Under the pieces are notes generated by a model. The model saw only the letters and a list, made by a program, of their open reading frames with translations, was not told the origin of the DNA and searched no databases. 64,000 nt of DNA from Symsagittifera roscoffensis. Taxonomy: Eukaryota; Xenacoelomorpha; Acoela; Convolutidae. The stretch lies in the NCBI RefSeq assembly GCF_963678635.1, contig NC_087070.1:38516600-38580599 (forward strand), in the 5' to 3' direction. Made by a program: the position numbers and the translations under genes. This document shows, one piece after another, positions 33,970 through 47,299 of this stretch (positions within the stretch are counted from its first letter, which is position 1; each line of letters begins with the position of its first letter).

Positions 33970-34699
33970 AAATTAAGACAAAAACGTAACTTTTAAACTT
34001 AATTAGTGTATATTTCATTGTTTTGATTCCCTATCGTCGTTGAAACTATTTCGATTTTGTTGCATTATTCTAAGTTGCGAATCTTTGCTTTCTGTTTTCC
34101 CTCTAAAATAAACTTTATCATGCTGGTGCCAATTTGAATAGTTGATTTAGTTAGTTTAGTTTCAATTTTCTTTTATAACAGTTCTCTACCTCCTCTACTT
34201 TGATTATATTTAATTAAAAAAGTTATAACTCAAAATATTTTCAAACAAGAGCAGTAATTTTGCGAGTAGAAGACCCATTATTTCAAGATGGACTAAAGTT
34301 GAACAAAAAAAATTAAAAGCAATTGATTCTTATGCAAGACAAGCATGATATTTCCACGCGAAATCACAATTACAAACTAGAATCCAACACAAAAAAAACT
34401 TAAAACAGTGGTTTAATTATCACAAAAATTCGCGAGTCAATAATTTTTGATTTGAAATTTAAGCGTCGAGCTCTCAGCAGAATGAAAATATTGATATGTT
34501 ATAGCTCCGACCATGGAAAATGATAAGGAACTTTGTATTCGGGTGTTTTTTTAGTTTATTTTTGTAATTTGTTTCATGAAACTCAGAAATTAAAATTAGG
34601 AACAATTAATTGTTTTCTAGTTTTCTTGAGTTCATGAAAACATTTCAAAAGTTCTGCTGGCAATAGTTTCTGTATTTTCTTCTCCAATTTTTGTGCTCT

Positions 34700-34830
34700 T
34701 TTTTTGATTTACTTTACTTCACAATCTTGCTGTTCCGACCATTCAAAACGGGTAACAACTATGAATTCAGGTGTGTTACATTTTTTGTTTTCCACACAAA
34801 ATCAGGTATCACAAATAATCATTGGAAGGT
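34700..34830. repeat. Dispersed repeat shared with 35575-35690 and 39060-39130
   Basis: TTGCTGTTCCGACCATTCAAAA, GTAACAACTATGAATTCAGG and TCAGGTATCACAAATAATCA have counterparts in the same order at 35580-35680; a third partial copy (GGTCGTTCCGACAAAAATT) is near 39108. Otherwise 34.1-36.4 kb shows nothing supported. Confidence 0.55.
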
Positions 34831-36422
34831 GTTAAGAGACATATCAAAGAGTAACGTTGTTTGCTCAAAAGCTCAACTTTCTTTTAGGCTTTCAGACGAC
34901 GAAAACACGATTTTAGTAAACGAGAAGCTAAATTTGGAAGTATCACTCAGCACTTCTTCGGCAAAAGAAGTCTTTCAAAAAATTTGAAATTGAAGTGCAA
35001 AAAAAAACTGAAGAGGAAATTTGAATCTTTTTTTTTGAAGAGAAAGGTTGTCCCTGAAAAAAAAACAAACAAAAATCATTACGCTCATCACTCTTATTCA
35101 ATTTTATCGTTTTTTACCGCTTCAATGTATGTTTTGTAAATTTTGAGTAGCGCATTAAACTGAGCCTGTTTTTAAAAACTCTAACATTTTAGATTATGAA
35201 AAAACACAAAGCCAACAGATAGTTCAAAAAGTGCAAAAGAACACACAACCCAAAAAATTGAGAAAATTCAACATTTTGCAACTTTCGATTTTCGAAGAAA
35301 AATTTTAGTACGTAATGCTATTTTAAGTTCAAGAATTGTTAACGATTGACACTATTATCTTGAAGAAACTTTAAGTCCATTTTTTGAATCTAGAAGTCTT
35401 TCACGCTTTTCGTGGCCTTAAGACTTTTGCTGTTCGATAGTGGAGTTTGCCTTCAATTTGAGAAACAAACTGAACTGAACTTAAAAAGAAAAGAAAAGTC
35501 AAACCGCGAAAAATCAAACTTGAGCGTGAATGAGTTTTAACACTTTTCCTGCAACTTAATTTTTATCGAAATTTTTGAACAATTCCTTGTTGCGACCAAT
35601 GAAAGTGGGGAGTAATTTTGTCTTCGGGTGTGTTTCACCTTTGTTCCGCAAAAAATCAGATACCACAACTAATCATCAGATTAAGTCAAATAATATATCA
35701 TACAAAAGTTTTTCAGTCGTGATTCAAACAAAAAAGACATTTTTGAAAAAAAAAAATCGGCAAAACGAGGTCCTAAAAATCTTGCTAAGCGGTCAACAAC
35801 TATTACACTGTCATTTCATTTCGCTCTTGATTTGAAAAACCCTACATGAAATCAGAAAACAATCATAGCGCTGAGAAAAACTGATTTTTGATCTTGAATC
35901 ATTATTGACCGGCCAGGATTTTAATAAATGAAACCAAGTTCTATGAAATACCATTAACTGGTTTGAAAAATAAATTGACTCAAAAAATATCGTCAGCCAA
36001 TTCTCACTTCGCACAAGTCCAAAAAACTGCATGCGCGCATTTTCGTTTTTTAAGTTGAAAATGATTTTTTTTTACTAACACAGCTACTTGGTTCTTGATC
36101 TAAGCTTAGGGTGATTTTTCCGCTAAAATTTTGAAATCACAAAAAAAATCGAGGGGAACATGCGCGGTGCTAGAGTAAAATGTTTAGAAAGTAATATTAC
36201 ATTCGCGGTGCTATAGTAAGGACTCAATATTTTTAGAGTGAAATCTCGACTCGGCTTTACCATTGAATATTAACCCGCGCAAAATCCAGTAACTCAAGGA
36301 CCGCTCGAACGCGGTCATATGTGCTATCATTAAAAAAATCCTTTTCAAACGTTACTTGAACCTGAAACATTGCAAAACCAAGCGGTAGATAATTTGAAGC
36401 ACACAAAGTGCGTGTATGTAAC

Positions 36423-36547
36423 TTGAATCCTAGGATAAGACTTTAAACATGTTAAATACAATCGGCGGAAACCAATGATCATATTAATTGCAGCTTCCAG
36501 AACCATATGGTCGAAACTTGAGGTTTGTCGGCATTGAAAGAGTGTCG
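36423..36547 (-). CDS. PI3K candidate exon: Ras-binding domain, first half
   Basis: The acceptor TGTGGCTTCAG precedes 36547 and the donor GTTACA follows 36423; 125 nt, phase 1 in and 0 out. It encodes TLFQCRQTSSFDHMVLEAAI and NMIIGFRRLYLTCLKSYPRIQ. The pattern of a strand, an acidic turn and a helix 'V.EAAI' resembles the PI3K RBD (strand, then P..VI.EAI+KK). Similarity is weak, but strand, position and phase with the 38.3-kb exon (read from its first base) support it. Confidence 0.5.
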
Positions 36548-38211
36548 CTGAAGCCACAATTAATTATTAAAAAAAAAACATTTTCTTTAGGATGAAAATG
36601 TTTGCTCTGAAAATCCATCTCACACGAGACAAACTGCTACTGAACTTAACAAAACATCTTAACAAGACACTGTTTCAGAAACATAGCCAATCGAAGATTG
36701 GAAAAGAGTAATGAACGCAAGTAAACATAGAAGAACACTGACTTAGTTGAAAAAATCTCAACTTTCGAACTTCAAAGAAGAAAAATAGATGCCCTTTAAA
36801 CTCTTTGAATTTCTAGAACGATTTATGATTGGCGCTTTTTTGATAACATTAAACCAACTTGAGAAAACTGGATCAACAGATAAAGTTTTTATTCCACTGG
36901 AAATCTGAAAATTAAATTCCACTTTTGAAACTAGAAATCGTTCACGAATTTTTGCGCCATTTGTACGTTCGTATTTGGAGAGTGCAATCTACGTCACTTT
37001 CAGCAGATGAATTTCAATTGAACTCAAAAAGTGCATATATACCTAAGTGCATCAATATTTTCACGTTTTTCCTGAAAAAAAAACAAAAAAAATCAGGAAG
37101 ACCTATATAAGAGTCTTCACTACGTTCAATACTCTTTAACACGGTTCGCACAGAAGTATTTAGAGGAATCATTAGAGAAGAAAAAGATAGAAAATCATTC
37201 AAAAACAAAAAAATGATGGTTGCAAATCTTGAATTTCGATGGCATATTTTGTTAATTTCTCCAGCATGTACGTCAGCTGACACAGTGTTAATCGGAAAAC
37301 AGAAACAATTAAGTTGATAGAAGCAACCACGAAATGTATTTGGAGAACCGAAGACAATAAACATTTTGGATATTGTTGAACAAAATTTGAGCTATACCTT
37401 GAAAATAAATTAAGAAAAACAACATCTAAAAGTCTTTGCAGCCACCACTAACACTTAAACATTTTCCTTCATTCTATTTTCCTGGTCAATTATTTTGGAA
37501 CCAAGGATAACTGTTTTGGCGGCTCCGATCGGAACCGCTTGATAACTTAACCCTTACTAAATTTTACGAAACATAAATGGGATGCACAGAAGAAACCTAA
37601 AAATTGTATATCTCATAGGAAGATGATCTGTTTTAGTTTCTCACAATCGATCATTTAAATGAAAGAAATTAAGATAAATTGCATCTATGATGTAGTCGCC
37701 TGGGCGTAACTTTCTCAAATTGATCTTCGGCCCAATTACTCTATAACTGAGACTTTTTTTCAAAAAGTAATTCCACACTTGTAAGCTTAATTTACGTTAT
37801 TTTGTCGTGTAGCTGATGAGAAGGCAGATGCATGCACTCAGATAGGTCCTTCTTGTCTCGGCAGAATTGTCCTGAAAAAAATTAGATTGTATTAAAACTG
37901 ATCGTTCGCCTATTATCGCTATTTTCATTTTATGCACGACTTTTCTCAAATTTTCTCTATATATAAATGTTCATGTTCGCACACTTCATTTTATGCAATT
38001 ATCCGACTTAAATTAATTTGAAAAACCAAAAACAAATCCGCGAACTTTTATATTTCAGGTCCTATTATGTATTAAATTAAAATAACCCCAAAAACTTCGT
38101 AAACCAGAAACAGTCAAGATCATGTGATTTTGAAACCTACTGGCAGGGGATAATCTAACGAGCAAAAAAACTCGGATTAATTTGATACTAAAAGTGTGCA
38201 GGAGAAATTAC

Positions 38212-38299
38212 CAAGAGTGGATGATGGATCGATAGGAGGTTCTTCAGAGATGAGATCGGATAGCTTCTTTCCCACAGGCTCGATCCCTTTGCGGTCTGA
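38212..38299 (-). CDS. PI3K candidate exon: linker between ABD and RBD
   Basis: The acceptor ATTGTTTCAG precedes 38299 and the donor GTAATT follows 38212; 88 nt. Two frames are open. The frame starting at the first base gives SDRKGIEPVGKKLSDLISEE and PPIDPSSTL, whose IEPVG recalls the ABD end of p110 alpha and whose outgoing phase fits the 36.5-kb exon. The other (QTAKGSSLWERSYP..) fits the phase leaving the 48.0- or 47.3-kb exon. I cannot choose, so one further exon is probably missing. Confidence 0.5.
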
Positions 38300-39649
38300 C
38301 TGAAACAATAAACATAGCCAACAGACAGTTGGAAAAGAGTCAGTGAACGCAAGTATACAGAAAAAATACTGAAATTTTTTTTTTTGAAAAAAATCTCAAT
38401 TTCGGGAATTTCCAAGAAAAATATATATGGCCATAGAGTGCTTGAGATTTCTAGAACAAATTAAGATTGACTTTTTTTGGGTAAATTTACCCAATTTGAT
38501 TAAACTGGATCAAAAGATAATATTTTTATACGGCTGGATAACCTGATAATAAAAATCGATGTTCAAAGTTAGAAGTAGATCACTTTTTCGTGGCCTTTAC
38601 CCTTTTGCTGTTGTAAAAATTAGTACGCTCTCCATTTAACAGAAGAATGGACCTGAACTTCAAAAAAGTCAGAAGTCAAACTGCGAAAAAGTAAAATCGA
38701 GCCTGAACATATCTTAAGAATTTTAATGAAAAAAAATGAAAAAAATCATCGCGACTCACACAAAAGTCTGAAATATGTTCATCGATTCTTAGGCAAACAA
38801 TATAGGCGAAAAATATCTTAAATTTGTGAACGTTTTCCTTTCAAATGTTTCTTCGCATATAGCAGTTTCACTATGCTTTATGATGTTCTGATACAAAAAA
38901 AAGACTCTCAGTGGCCATATGCATTCAATATATCTTCTTCTTTTCAGTCCTTATGTTAACTGATTCAAAATATTTCATTTGCTAAATTTAAAAAGTATAG
39001 TGTCATTTGACATTCATTATGAGGCCTAAATGTGTATTTTGTGAATTGAAAAAAAATCCGCAACAAGGTCGCTCTCTTTGTTCTTCTTTTGTTCTTTCCT
39101 TTTCATTGGTCGTTCCGACAAAAATTTAACATGTTCACAGACATCCCTCGGGATTCCAGAGACTTGCAAACATCAAATCGTGCATCTATCCAGAGCAGAA
39201 ATTGGCCTTTTAAAGTTTGTCGTATATCGGAGAAAACTTTTTAAAAATTTTTTTCTCGATAAAAAACCCCTGAACTCCCATCTAAATAATGATTAAGATT
39301 CCCCTATATTAGGTTTAATAGAAACTATGATTAAAAATTCCTTTTTTGGCAATAAAAATGTATGTTTTTTATCACTTAACTTTTCAATCAGTTGCTAAGC
39401 GCCCTTGCGTCAAGTCTCTGTAACACAGACTTTATAGCTAAAAAAAATGTCGAAATGAATTTTATTTGAAGCTCACCGGGAAGCAAAGTTCCCTGAGCTT
39501 TCAAAAAAGGTAAGTGTATTCGAAAATCCATGAGACTTCAGTAGAAGTCCGTTTTACTCGACGAAACGACAAAAATAAGCAGAAAAACGATATAAAAACA
39601 ATTCAAATTTTCTCAGAAAAACTCAAACGCCATAGATATGAAAAACTCA

Positions 39650-39730
39650 AGGTCCGGGCAGAACTCGAACCTCGGACTCTAAAGGAACAAACTATACTAC
39701 TAGTAAAAAAAGGAAGTGCTCGGAAGTTTC
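39650..39730 (-). repeat. tRNA-like SINE head
   Basis: Minus-strand GAGGTTCGAGTTCTG (39660-39673) is a near-consensus B box, preceded by an anticodon-arm-like stretch. The A box is poor. Confidence 0.45.
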
Positions 39731-39867
39731 ATAAAAAAATAAGCCAAGTCAACTTCTCCTAGAGTTCTCAGAAAAGTTGCTTAACTGAAAAAAATAAAAT
39801 AAAATAATAAAGACAACACAGAAGTAAACAATCTACCGCTAAAGTAACCAACTAGAAAAACTTGATA

Positions 39868-40205
39868 TACACAGAGGCAAAGTTGCACTTCTCATACACA
39901 AGCAAAAAATTACTGATAACGCTACTGGAAAAAACTGAATGAGTAAAACTTTGAGTCTATAAAATTTCAAAAGTGACGCACGCCAATTATGAGTTTACAT
40001 AATTGCTAAATGACGGAAGCCAATTAAGACGCTTTAGCAGTACCAGTCAACTTAAAAAAAGAAACTCACCAGGCCTCAATTTATAGAGCGGAAGCATTTA
40101 AACTAGTACACAAAAGTGCCTTACAAACATCCGACCCTGCCCAGGTTCGAACCCTCTTATTTTGCTGCTGGTCACCCTCCCTACCTCTACGCTACATATC
40201 CATGA
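39868..40205 (-). repeat. tRNA-derived SINE with both promoter boxes
   Basis: On the minus strand an A-box-like TAGCGTAGAGGTAGGG (40178-40195) is followed by the B box AGGGTTCGAACCTGG (40155-40141), the spacing of a Pol III tRNA promoter. The body continues to a diverged terminus CACAGAGGCAAAGTTGCA at 39870. It also overlaps a direct copy of 7575-7710. Confidence 0.6.
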
Positions 40206-40680
40206 TACTTTAAAGCTAAAATGCTATTTGTAATATAATAGTCTGTTATAATATCCTTAGCATTGGTTGTACTTAATAGTTGGATCAAAATGAACACTTT
40301 AAAATGAAACATTTTGTCGCAACAATATTTGCGACTTAGGTTGGAAAAAAAGATGCTTGTGTAAACATGTCTACATTATTAACCGTGCAAAAAAGCTAAA
40401 ATCTGATCGTCCAAGAAAAATTATTTAACCAGAAGTCTCTATCTTATTAAATCTATCTCTATTTTTAAAATTTTACTTCTAATGAAACAAAATTATTCTG
40501 GCGATATACTAGCCCAACATTACATTTTAAAAACTCAAGGCGTTTTCAATTTTTTCCGCTAAAAATGAGGACTTGTTTCTTTACAATCTGAGCACTTTAC
40601 ACTGATGTAAGGAAGATCGAATTTTGCTTGAAAGTTTTGTTGAAACGGCCTTTTATTTATTTACATTTAAACTACACTCA

Positions 40681-41562
40681 CCCGGGTTGACCAAAAAAAG
40701 CTTATCATACAATTCTCATAAATGGGAAATTTCTTTTCATACAATTTCATACAATTCCATACGTACAGAAAATTGTATGAAAACTCTATGATGAGCATTT
40801 TCCCATAAATGGAAATTGTATAATAGGTATTTTCCCCATAAACCAAAACGTTGTTTTTTGTTTTTAAACTTACTTTCTGAAAAATTTTGGGTTTGTGTTT
40901 GCAACCGAACACAAGTGACAAAGACCTTGGTTACTCAAAGCACCAAAGGTTGGACGGTCTTACATTTACAATGCATAAAAAACTACCTGAATTGTCTTCC
41001 AGAAGTCTTTCACAAATGATATAACAAAAGTAACAAACTTTTAATTTTTGACAAAATTTTTCAGTGATGATTATTTTAAATTTTTGAGTTTTCAAATTAT
41101 CAGACATGGATCAAGGCATACATAAACACGTCATACAAAAGAAATAGGAATTTTCAGCGTTTTTGAAAAAAAAATCAAGTGAAAAGAAAAAAAGCCAATA
41201 TTATCGTATTCAGGACTACGTTATGCACAAAAAAATTAAATTTTGCATGCAAAAAAGTTTTTTTTTCGAAAAATGTTTGTTTGCGTACAAAATTCGATTT
41301 GCGGTTGAAAAAAAAAAACAAAAAAAAATTTGGGGCAAATATTCAAAATATATATGGAAATTGTATGGAAAGCATTTTTCCTGTTCTCAAAAAGCCGCAT
41401 AAATGGGTAAATTTTTTTTCTATTGTTTTTCGAAAATGAATGAAAATTGAATGACAAGCATTTTCTCCATCCATACACTTGATGTATGGATTTGTATGAT
41501 AATGATTTTTGTTGTATTGAATTGTATGATAAGCAATTTCAGTGTGTGGAGGTCAACCCGGG
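40681..41562. mobile_element. 882-bp non-autonomous DNA transposon with CCCGGGTTGACC inverted termini
   Basis: The left end CCCGGGTTGACC, then GCTTATCATACAATT, is mirrored at the right end by AATTGTATGATAAGC and GGTCAACCCGGG. Inside, CCATAAATGG and GAAATTGTATG words repeat on both sides. No transposase is present. A clear target duplication is not visible; both flanks show CA. Confidence 0.85.
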
Positions 41563-41867
41563 CATTTTGTCAAATTTTTTTATCGATAATCACTATTATT
41601 ATTATCAAAAACTTGAGATGACGATTTAAAGAAAGTTCATAACTTGAAGTGGTTGAACAAATAAGCAAAAATAGTAGCCCTGCTAAAAACGGAGAAAACG
41701 ACTTGGTATTTTATGAAAATATAGAAATGATACAAATGTAGAACGTTAAGAGTGATAAAGGGGGGTTTCCGGTGAAAAATGAACTGATTGGCGACAGAAT
41801 GGTAACAAAATCTCGAAACGCTCCGGGTAAAAAAAATATGGCTAAGGAATGGCTTCAGTCAAAACTG

Positions 41868-41948
41868 TATTTTAAGAGCTCATGCGCTCAGTCGCGAAGC
41901 TACGACAGCTGTCAGTATGGCAGTTCGATTCAGTTCAAAGCCAATATA
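41868..41948 (+). repeat. tRNA-like SINE head, plus orientation
   Basis: CATGCGCTCAGTCGCGAAGC (A-box/D-arm-like) is followed by GGCAGTTCGATTCAG (B-box-like). It shares the spacing of a tRNA promoter but has no intact tRNA fold. Confidence 0.45.
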
Positions 41949-42479
41949 ATTTTCAAATTCCGTTAACTTACATGATTCAATAAATTCAGAAAAAAATCGA
42001 GAATTTTAGCTGCGAGCAATGTCGATTCAAAAGAGGGACCCTAAAACTCTCATGTACGGTAAAAATAGCTATATACACTCCTGCACGCCATTTTGCGTTC
42101 TTTGCTCATGAAAACCAAGAAAGACAAAGGAGCAATTTTTCATGCCAAAATGTATCGAAATGTTAATATCTGTATGTATGTAGTCTGGGGCGTTAGCAAT
42201 CGTTAAAAATTTTTTTAATAACCAGTAAAAAGTCAAAATTTGGAATTTTCTCCAGCCCATAGAGGTTTTGTACTAAAACTAGGGAGAAAACACTACTGCA
42301 CAAAAAATCATCAGAACCCAAGAAATTAACCCCGATTTGGGTGGATAGTTTTCGAGAAAATAAGTAAGTTTCACGAAGACGGTCATAAGGCACATAATGA
42401 TTTTTTTAAGAGTAAAACGAAATTTTTCTGCATTCATAAAGCAAAAACGATATTTTTAAAACACCATTACGTTCATACA

Positions 42480-44760
42480 GCAAAAAAATGGCAACTAAAA
42501 CCATTCTAAATTAAACAGGCAAGCAATTTGGTAACTTTTAAAACAAAATTGCAAGCCTCATTTCAAATTAGAATGATTTAACTTACCGAACTGACCAATT
42601 TGGCAATTTTGCAGTCCATATAACTCAACGAAAACATCATAACATAAATTTCAACCCTCACACTCAAACAAACCATTTTGTTCTTTTCTTAATGTATGGA
42701 GGGATAGTATTAACTTTTGTTTTTTTTTTGAAGTTTTTAAGCTCTTTTTATCAATTTCGTTGCCCGTGTTTGCCATGTGCAGCTTCGCCTCTTCGCCAAA
42801 AATTACACAAAGGCATTCGTGAACAAAAAATTTTCTGAGCGAAATATGCAGCAGCACTTTTCTTTTTTCAAAAAAAAAATTCATGTTTGATAAACAGCAA
42901 TTTTCGAAAGGTATGGGATTTGGTTTTTTATTTTGTTTCGATATTTTTTTAAATTTTTTGTGAGACGCCCTGTAACAATTTTTTTGCAAAGTTTTAGCTG
43001 TTTGCGACAATTACTCTGCCGGTTTTCAACAAAGAAACGATAAATGTGCAAAGAACGGCTAGTAAACTGGGGCAATTTTCAATGGGGCATCGTTTTGCCC
43101 TTTTTTCAGTTTTCTCGAAAACTGCCCTACCAGAGGGTTAAATCAGAGAAACAGATGTCGTTGAACGTTCCGTTTACTTCTTATTACGACCTACCGCTAC
43201 GCCCCATCTTATATCAAAAGAAATGTTAAGGCCACAAAAATGCTAATCTTTAACATTTTGGTTTTTTTCTTCAAAATTTTACTCAAAAACTACATTACCA
43301 AGTCTAGGGTTAAGAACTTAATCGACAAAATTGAGTGTGAAAACTCACTGCATGAGCCTCCACGCTCTAATATTTATAGAAAAAATTTTACAGCTCTAGG
43401 AAAACGTCAATTTTGACATTTGACAATTTTATTGAAACTTCTGACTTATGATAAAAACTACCCTCCCGATACCTGCTTTTCCAATCGAACCCTCTGGCAG
43501 GAGAGCTTTCGAAAAAAAGGACAAACATTGCCCCCATCGGAAATTACTGCGGTACAAGGAGCAGTAAGGTGTAAAAAAAGAGATCACGCAGGCATACAGT
43601 GCAGTAGCCGTTCTTACCATGTGTACCTTTTCTTTCCTTGTAAAACAACCGGCAGAGTAGTTGTCGCGAACAGCTAAACTGTTGCAAAAAAATTGTTCCT
43701 GGTCGTCTCACAAAAATTGGTATGTAGTCTCCAATGCAAATAAAATTACCAGAACAATTTCTTTTCATTGAGCTTTAAGACCAGTTTTGGGAGGCTAGTG
43801 TTTGAGATAAGTTAGAAGTTTCACTAAAAATGTCAAATGTCAAAATCGACGTTTTCCTAGAGCTGTAAAAGTTTTTCTTTAAACTTTAGAGCACAGAAGC
43901 TTAAGCAATTTTTTCAATTTTTTCGATTGAATTCTTAATCCTAGACTTGGGAATGTAGTTGTTGAAAAAAGTCAAATTTTTAAGAAAAAATATCAAAATG
44001 TTAAGGAGTAGCATTTTTGAGGCCTTAACCTTTTTTTGATATAAGATAGGACGTAGCGGTAAAGCGTATTAGGAAGTAAGTGTAAAGTTCACCGATACCT
44101 GTTTTGCCGAGCGAACCCTCTGGTAGGACAGTTTTCGAGAAAGTTGAAAAAAGAGGCAAAACTTTACCCCATTGAAAATTTCGAAGGCCGTACAAGGTGG
44201 AGTAAGATGTGAAAAAGAGATCGCAGGCATACAGTGTAGTAGCCGTTTTTTCCACGTGTATCTTTCCTTTCGTTGAAAACAGGCAGATTAGTTGTCGAAA
44301 ACAACTAAAACGTTGCAAAAAGGAAAATTGTTCCAGGGCGTCCCACAAAAATTAAAAAATGTCGAAACAAAATAAAAAACCGAATCCCATACATTTCTAA
44401 AATAGCTGTGTTTATCAAACACGAATTTTGTGAAGAAAGATAAAAGCTGCTGCATATTTTGTTCACGAATTCCCTTGCCTATTTTTTTTGGCAAAGCGGC
44501 GAAGCTGCACATGGAAAACACTGGCAACAAAAATGACAAAAAAAGCTTAAAATATTCAAAAAAAAATTAATACTATCCCTCCATACACTAAGCAAAGAAC
44601 AAAATGACTTATTTAGTGTGAAGTTTGAAAGTTATTTTATGATGTTTTCGTTGAGTAATATGGACTTCATATTGCTAAATAGGTCAGTTTGGTAGGTATT
44701 GATTTAATAGGTACCAAACTGCTTGCCTCAAATCAAATTAGAAAAATTGAATTTGTCACT
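42480..44760. repeat. 2.3-kb imperfect palindrome (arms 42480-43430 and 43830-44760)
   Basis: Left-arm landmarks recur inverted on the right: TTGCAGTCCATATAACTCAACG against CGTTGAGTAATATGGACT, GGAGGGATAGTATTAA against TTAATACTATCCCTCC, TGCAGCTTCGC against GCGAAGCTGCA, and CAGCTCTAGGAAAACGTC against GACGTTTTCCTAGAGCTG. The 400-bp centre holds another copy of the arm's ACCCTCTGG..AGG module in the right-arm orientation. A further copy is at 45400-45720. Confidence 0.85.
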
Positions 44761-45302
44761 TAGGCGTTGTAGGAACGCAATGGAGTTCATCTAACTGAAC
44801 AAAAACATCATAACATGTCTTTCAACATTCGATCTCAGGACACAAACCAATTTCAGATGGAATCGAAAGCTTCTGTCAAAAACGCTGAGCTGAAAAGTCG
44901 AAGTCTGTCTGAAAAAAAACACCAAGCATAAATATCTCATCGAAATTTAAAACAAGAGCTTCACAAGACAAAAAGACTCAAACTGAAAACTTGCAGATTG
45001 AGAATCACAGACTTATTCACTCAGCAACGAAACCTGACTGCAACTCAAATTTCAGCAGCACCAAAAGAGATCTAATTCAGCGGATAGAGAGGCAGAGAGA
45101 AGGGTTGAATTAACCCCTTGAAAAATTTTTAAAAAATACTTTAAATTACAAAATTACATAATTAGGATCGACAATAAAAACAGTTACATTTTGCTGGCCA
45201 AGTACATTTTACACTCTGATTAAAAGCCATCAACGCTTTCCTTTAGAACACCTGAACTTTCTTTTTCCATTCAAAAAAAGGAGATCGATCATCAATCTTC
45301 AG

Positions 45303-45720
45303 ATGGTTGACCAATCTGACAACCCGGTCAAAATAAAAAGTTTAAATCTTGAAATACTTCCAAATCTTGAAATTGAACAAGTAGTGGTCAGAGCGGCGGA
45401 GGGAGCAGAAGGGCTTTTGCGCTCGAGCCCTTTGGCAGATCAATTGTCGAAAAAATTGAAAAAACGGCTGAACCTTGCCCTCATTGCTAATTTCGAAGGC
45501 CGTACAAGGTGCAGTAAAATTTTAAAAAGAAATCTCGCAGTCATACAAGGCAGTACCGGTTCTTTCCATGTGTAACTCTTTCTTTAAAAACGGCTAACAG
45601 CTTACATTTTGCTAAAAAAAAAGAAAAATGTTCAAAAACCTCTCTCAAAAAGTTTAAAACAAAATAAAAAGCCAAATCCCATACATTTCAAAAATACCTG
45701 TTTTTTTATCAAACATAATT
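45303..45720. repeat. Additional copy of the palindrome module
   Basis: GCCCTTTGGCAGATCA, TTTCGAAGGCCGTACAAGGTG and ATCCCATACATTTC follow the same order as in the right arm at 44110-44400. The 90-codon frame 45303-45575 is part of this repeat. Confidence 0.65.
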
Positions 45721-46194
45721 TTTAAATGTAAATCAAGCAAGTTTTGATAACACCGCTGCTGTAGAGCCAACAGTTCATAAAATATCGTTCATTAAAAGCT
45801 TAAGTAACGGAAAATAAAATAATTGGTACTCAGAAACTCAGCTTAAGAAAATTTACAAAACAATGAGCGATTTCTATTCGAAAAAAAATACCTTAAAGTG
45901 TCTCATTGGTTTTACAAAACAAGCGCTAGCTGAGTGCAAAAATTTTTATTTCAAAACAAAAATCATGCGTGAAATAATTAGCAATACAAAAAATGAAAAC
46001 CAGAAAATATAAAAAAAGTTTAAAAATTTGCAGTCTCTTTCATTTTGCCTCAATGATCAATCTATCATAAGAACGAAACATAAAAAAAATTACCCCCGTT
46101 CAATGGATACAAACTGGAAGTATATTTATATTCAGACAGCTTTTTCTCGGCGCTGCGAAAACATTTTCAAAATTTTTGATTGTAGATCGAATCA

Positions 46195-46460
46195 TGGCTC
46201 AAAATGTAGCATCTGATTTGACGTCTTGCGACGTGTCTTTGTGTGGCTGAATTTACGTTAAGAAAACATCCGAATACGAGGCAACAGGTTGAAAAAATCC
46301 ACGTCGTTTAGGGAGCCTACTAAGGAAGTCAGCCAATCAAAAACGAGATAAGAAAACATCCGTACTAAATATTTTCTTTTCGCAGTTCTGATTGGCTTAA
46401 GACGTATCTTCTTTATGACCTGTCTTCTTTTTGCTACGTAACCCCTTCTAAGATAGAGAA
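46195..46460. other. GC-richer block with inverted CCAAT words and duplicated motif
   Basis: TAAGAAAACATCCG occurs at about 46258 and 46350. CAGCCAATCA (about 46330) and TGATTGGC (about 46388) are inverted. It could be a promoter-like or repeat fragment; no exon is supported. Confidence 0.35.
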
Positions 46461-47299
46461 CAATTTTTCATTGCATTTTCTATTGAGGTTATTAGAAGAA
46501 CTATGAGCGGAAAAAATGAAAACAATAACGCAAATTAAGCAAAACCATAGCATTCAACAGAACCGTATCGTGCAAGAAAAATGAGAGTCTCAAATGCTTT
46601 GTACATGCAATCTAAACTTAGATGGAAAACTAACCTAAACACAGATGAAACGAATTTGTAATGTTTTGGAAACAGATTGAGATATAGTTAAACATATAAA
46701 TTTGTGATGGATTTGATTTTTGTTATGAGAAATACGAACCTGCTGCGAAGCGAAACTAAAATACCCACAAAATTTTGCCCGTTCTGTTTATAACTCAGAA
46801 AAATTTATAATTCTTCTTTTGAAAGGAAAAAATTGTTTTGGAAGTACTACTTGTAATGGCTCTATCGTCATACCAAATTGACCAAGTACAGACTACTATT
46901 AAACACAGCCGTCAACTAAGCAGTGGTTTTGCATAGTCCAATCCATGTATGAGACCTAAAAATCTTAGCTTGAAACTAGCAATTAGCATTGGTGTAAATC
47001 TAACTAAAGAGAACCAACCGAAATAGAACGGTTGGTAAGATAAAGAAGAAGCTTTTTCCTAATATTTAGATAACAAAAATAATGTTTAGATAATTTGTTC
47101 AGATACTTAAACTTGATACTTTTGTTCTTGGTAGTTTTCATCTTTTGATATCACGCATTAAGCAGAAATATCAGCATAACTTCAATGAAAACAACTGCAG
47201 GAGTTTTGTGGGATATATAAACTCTACATGATTAACGGTTGAAACGCGGCTTTAAAAGCGATTCAACACAAGTATGATAGTTCGGAAAAAATCCCTGAC

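Noticed and set aside
34691-34987. 98-codon plus-strand frame ending VNEKLNLEVSLSTSSAKEVF
   Set aside because: Its first half belongs to a dispersed repeat (also at 35575 and 39080) in which the frame is not kept.
40141-40200. Possible functional tRNA gene
   Set aside because: A and B boxes are present, but no full cloverleaf or paired acceptor stem is seen; better explained as a SINE head. The same holds for 54.0, 57.2, 60.8 and 63.5 kb.
41163-41439. Overlapping lysine-rich frames in the 882-bp TIR element
   Set aside because: A-rich translation noise inside a non-autonomous transposon; no transposase motif.
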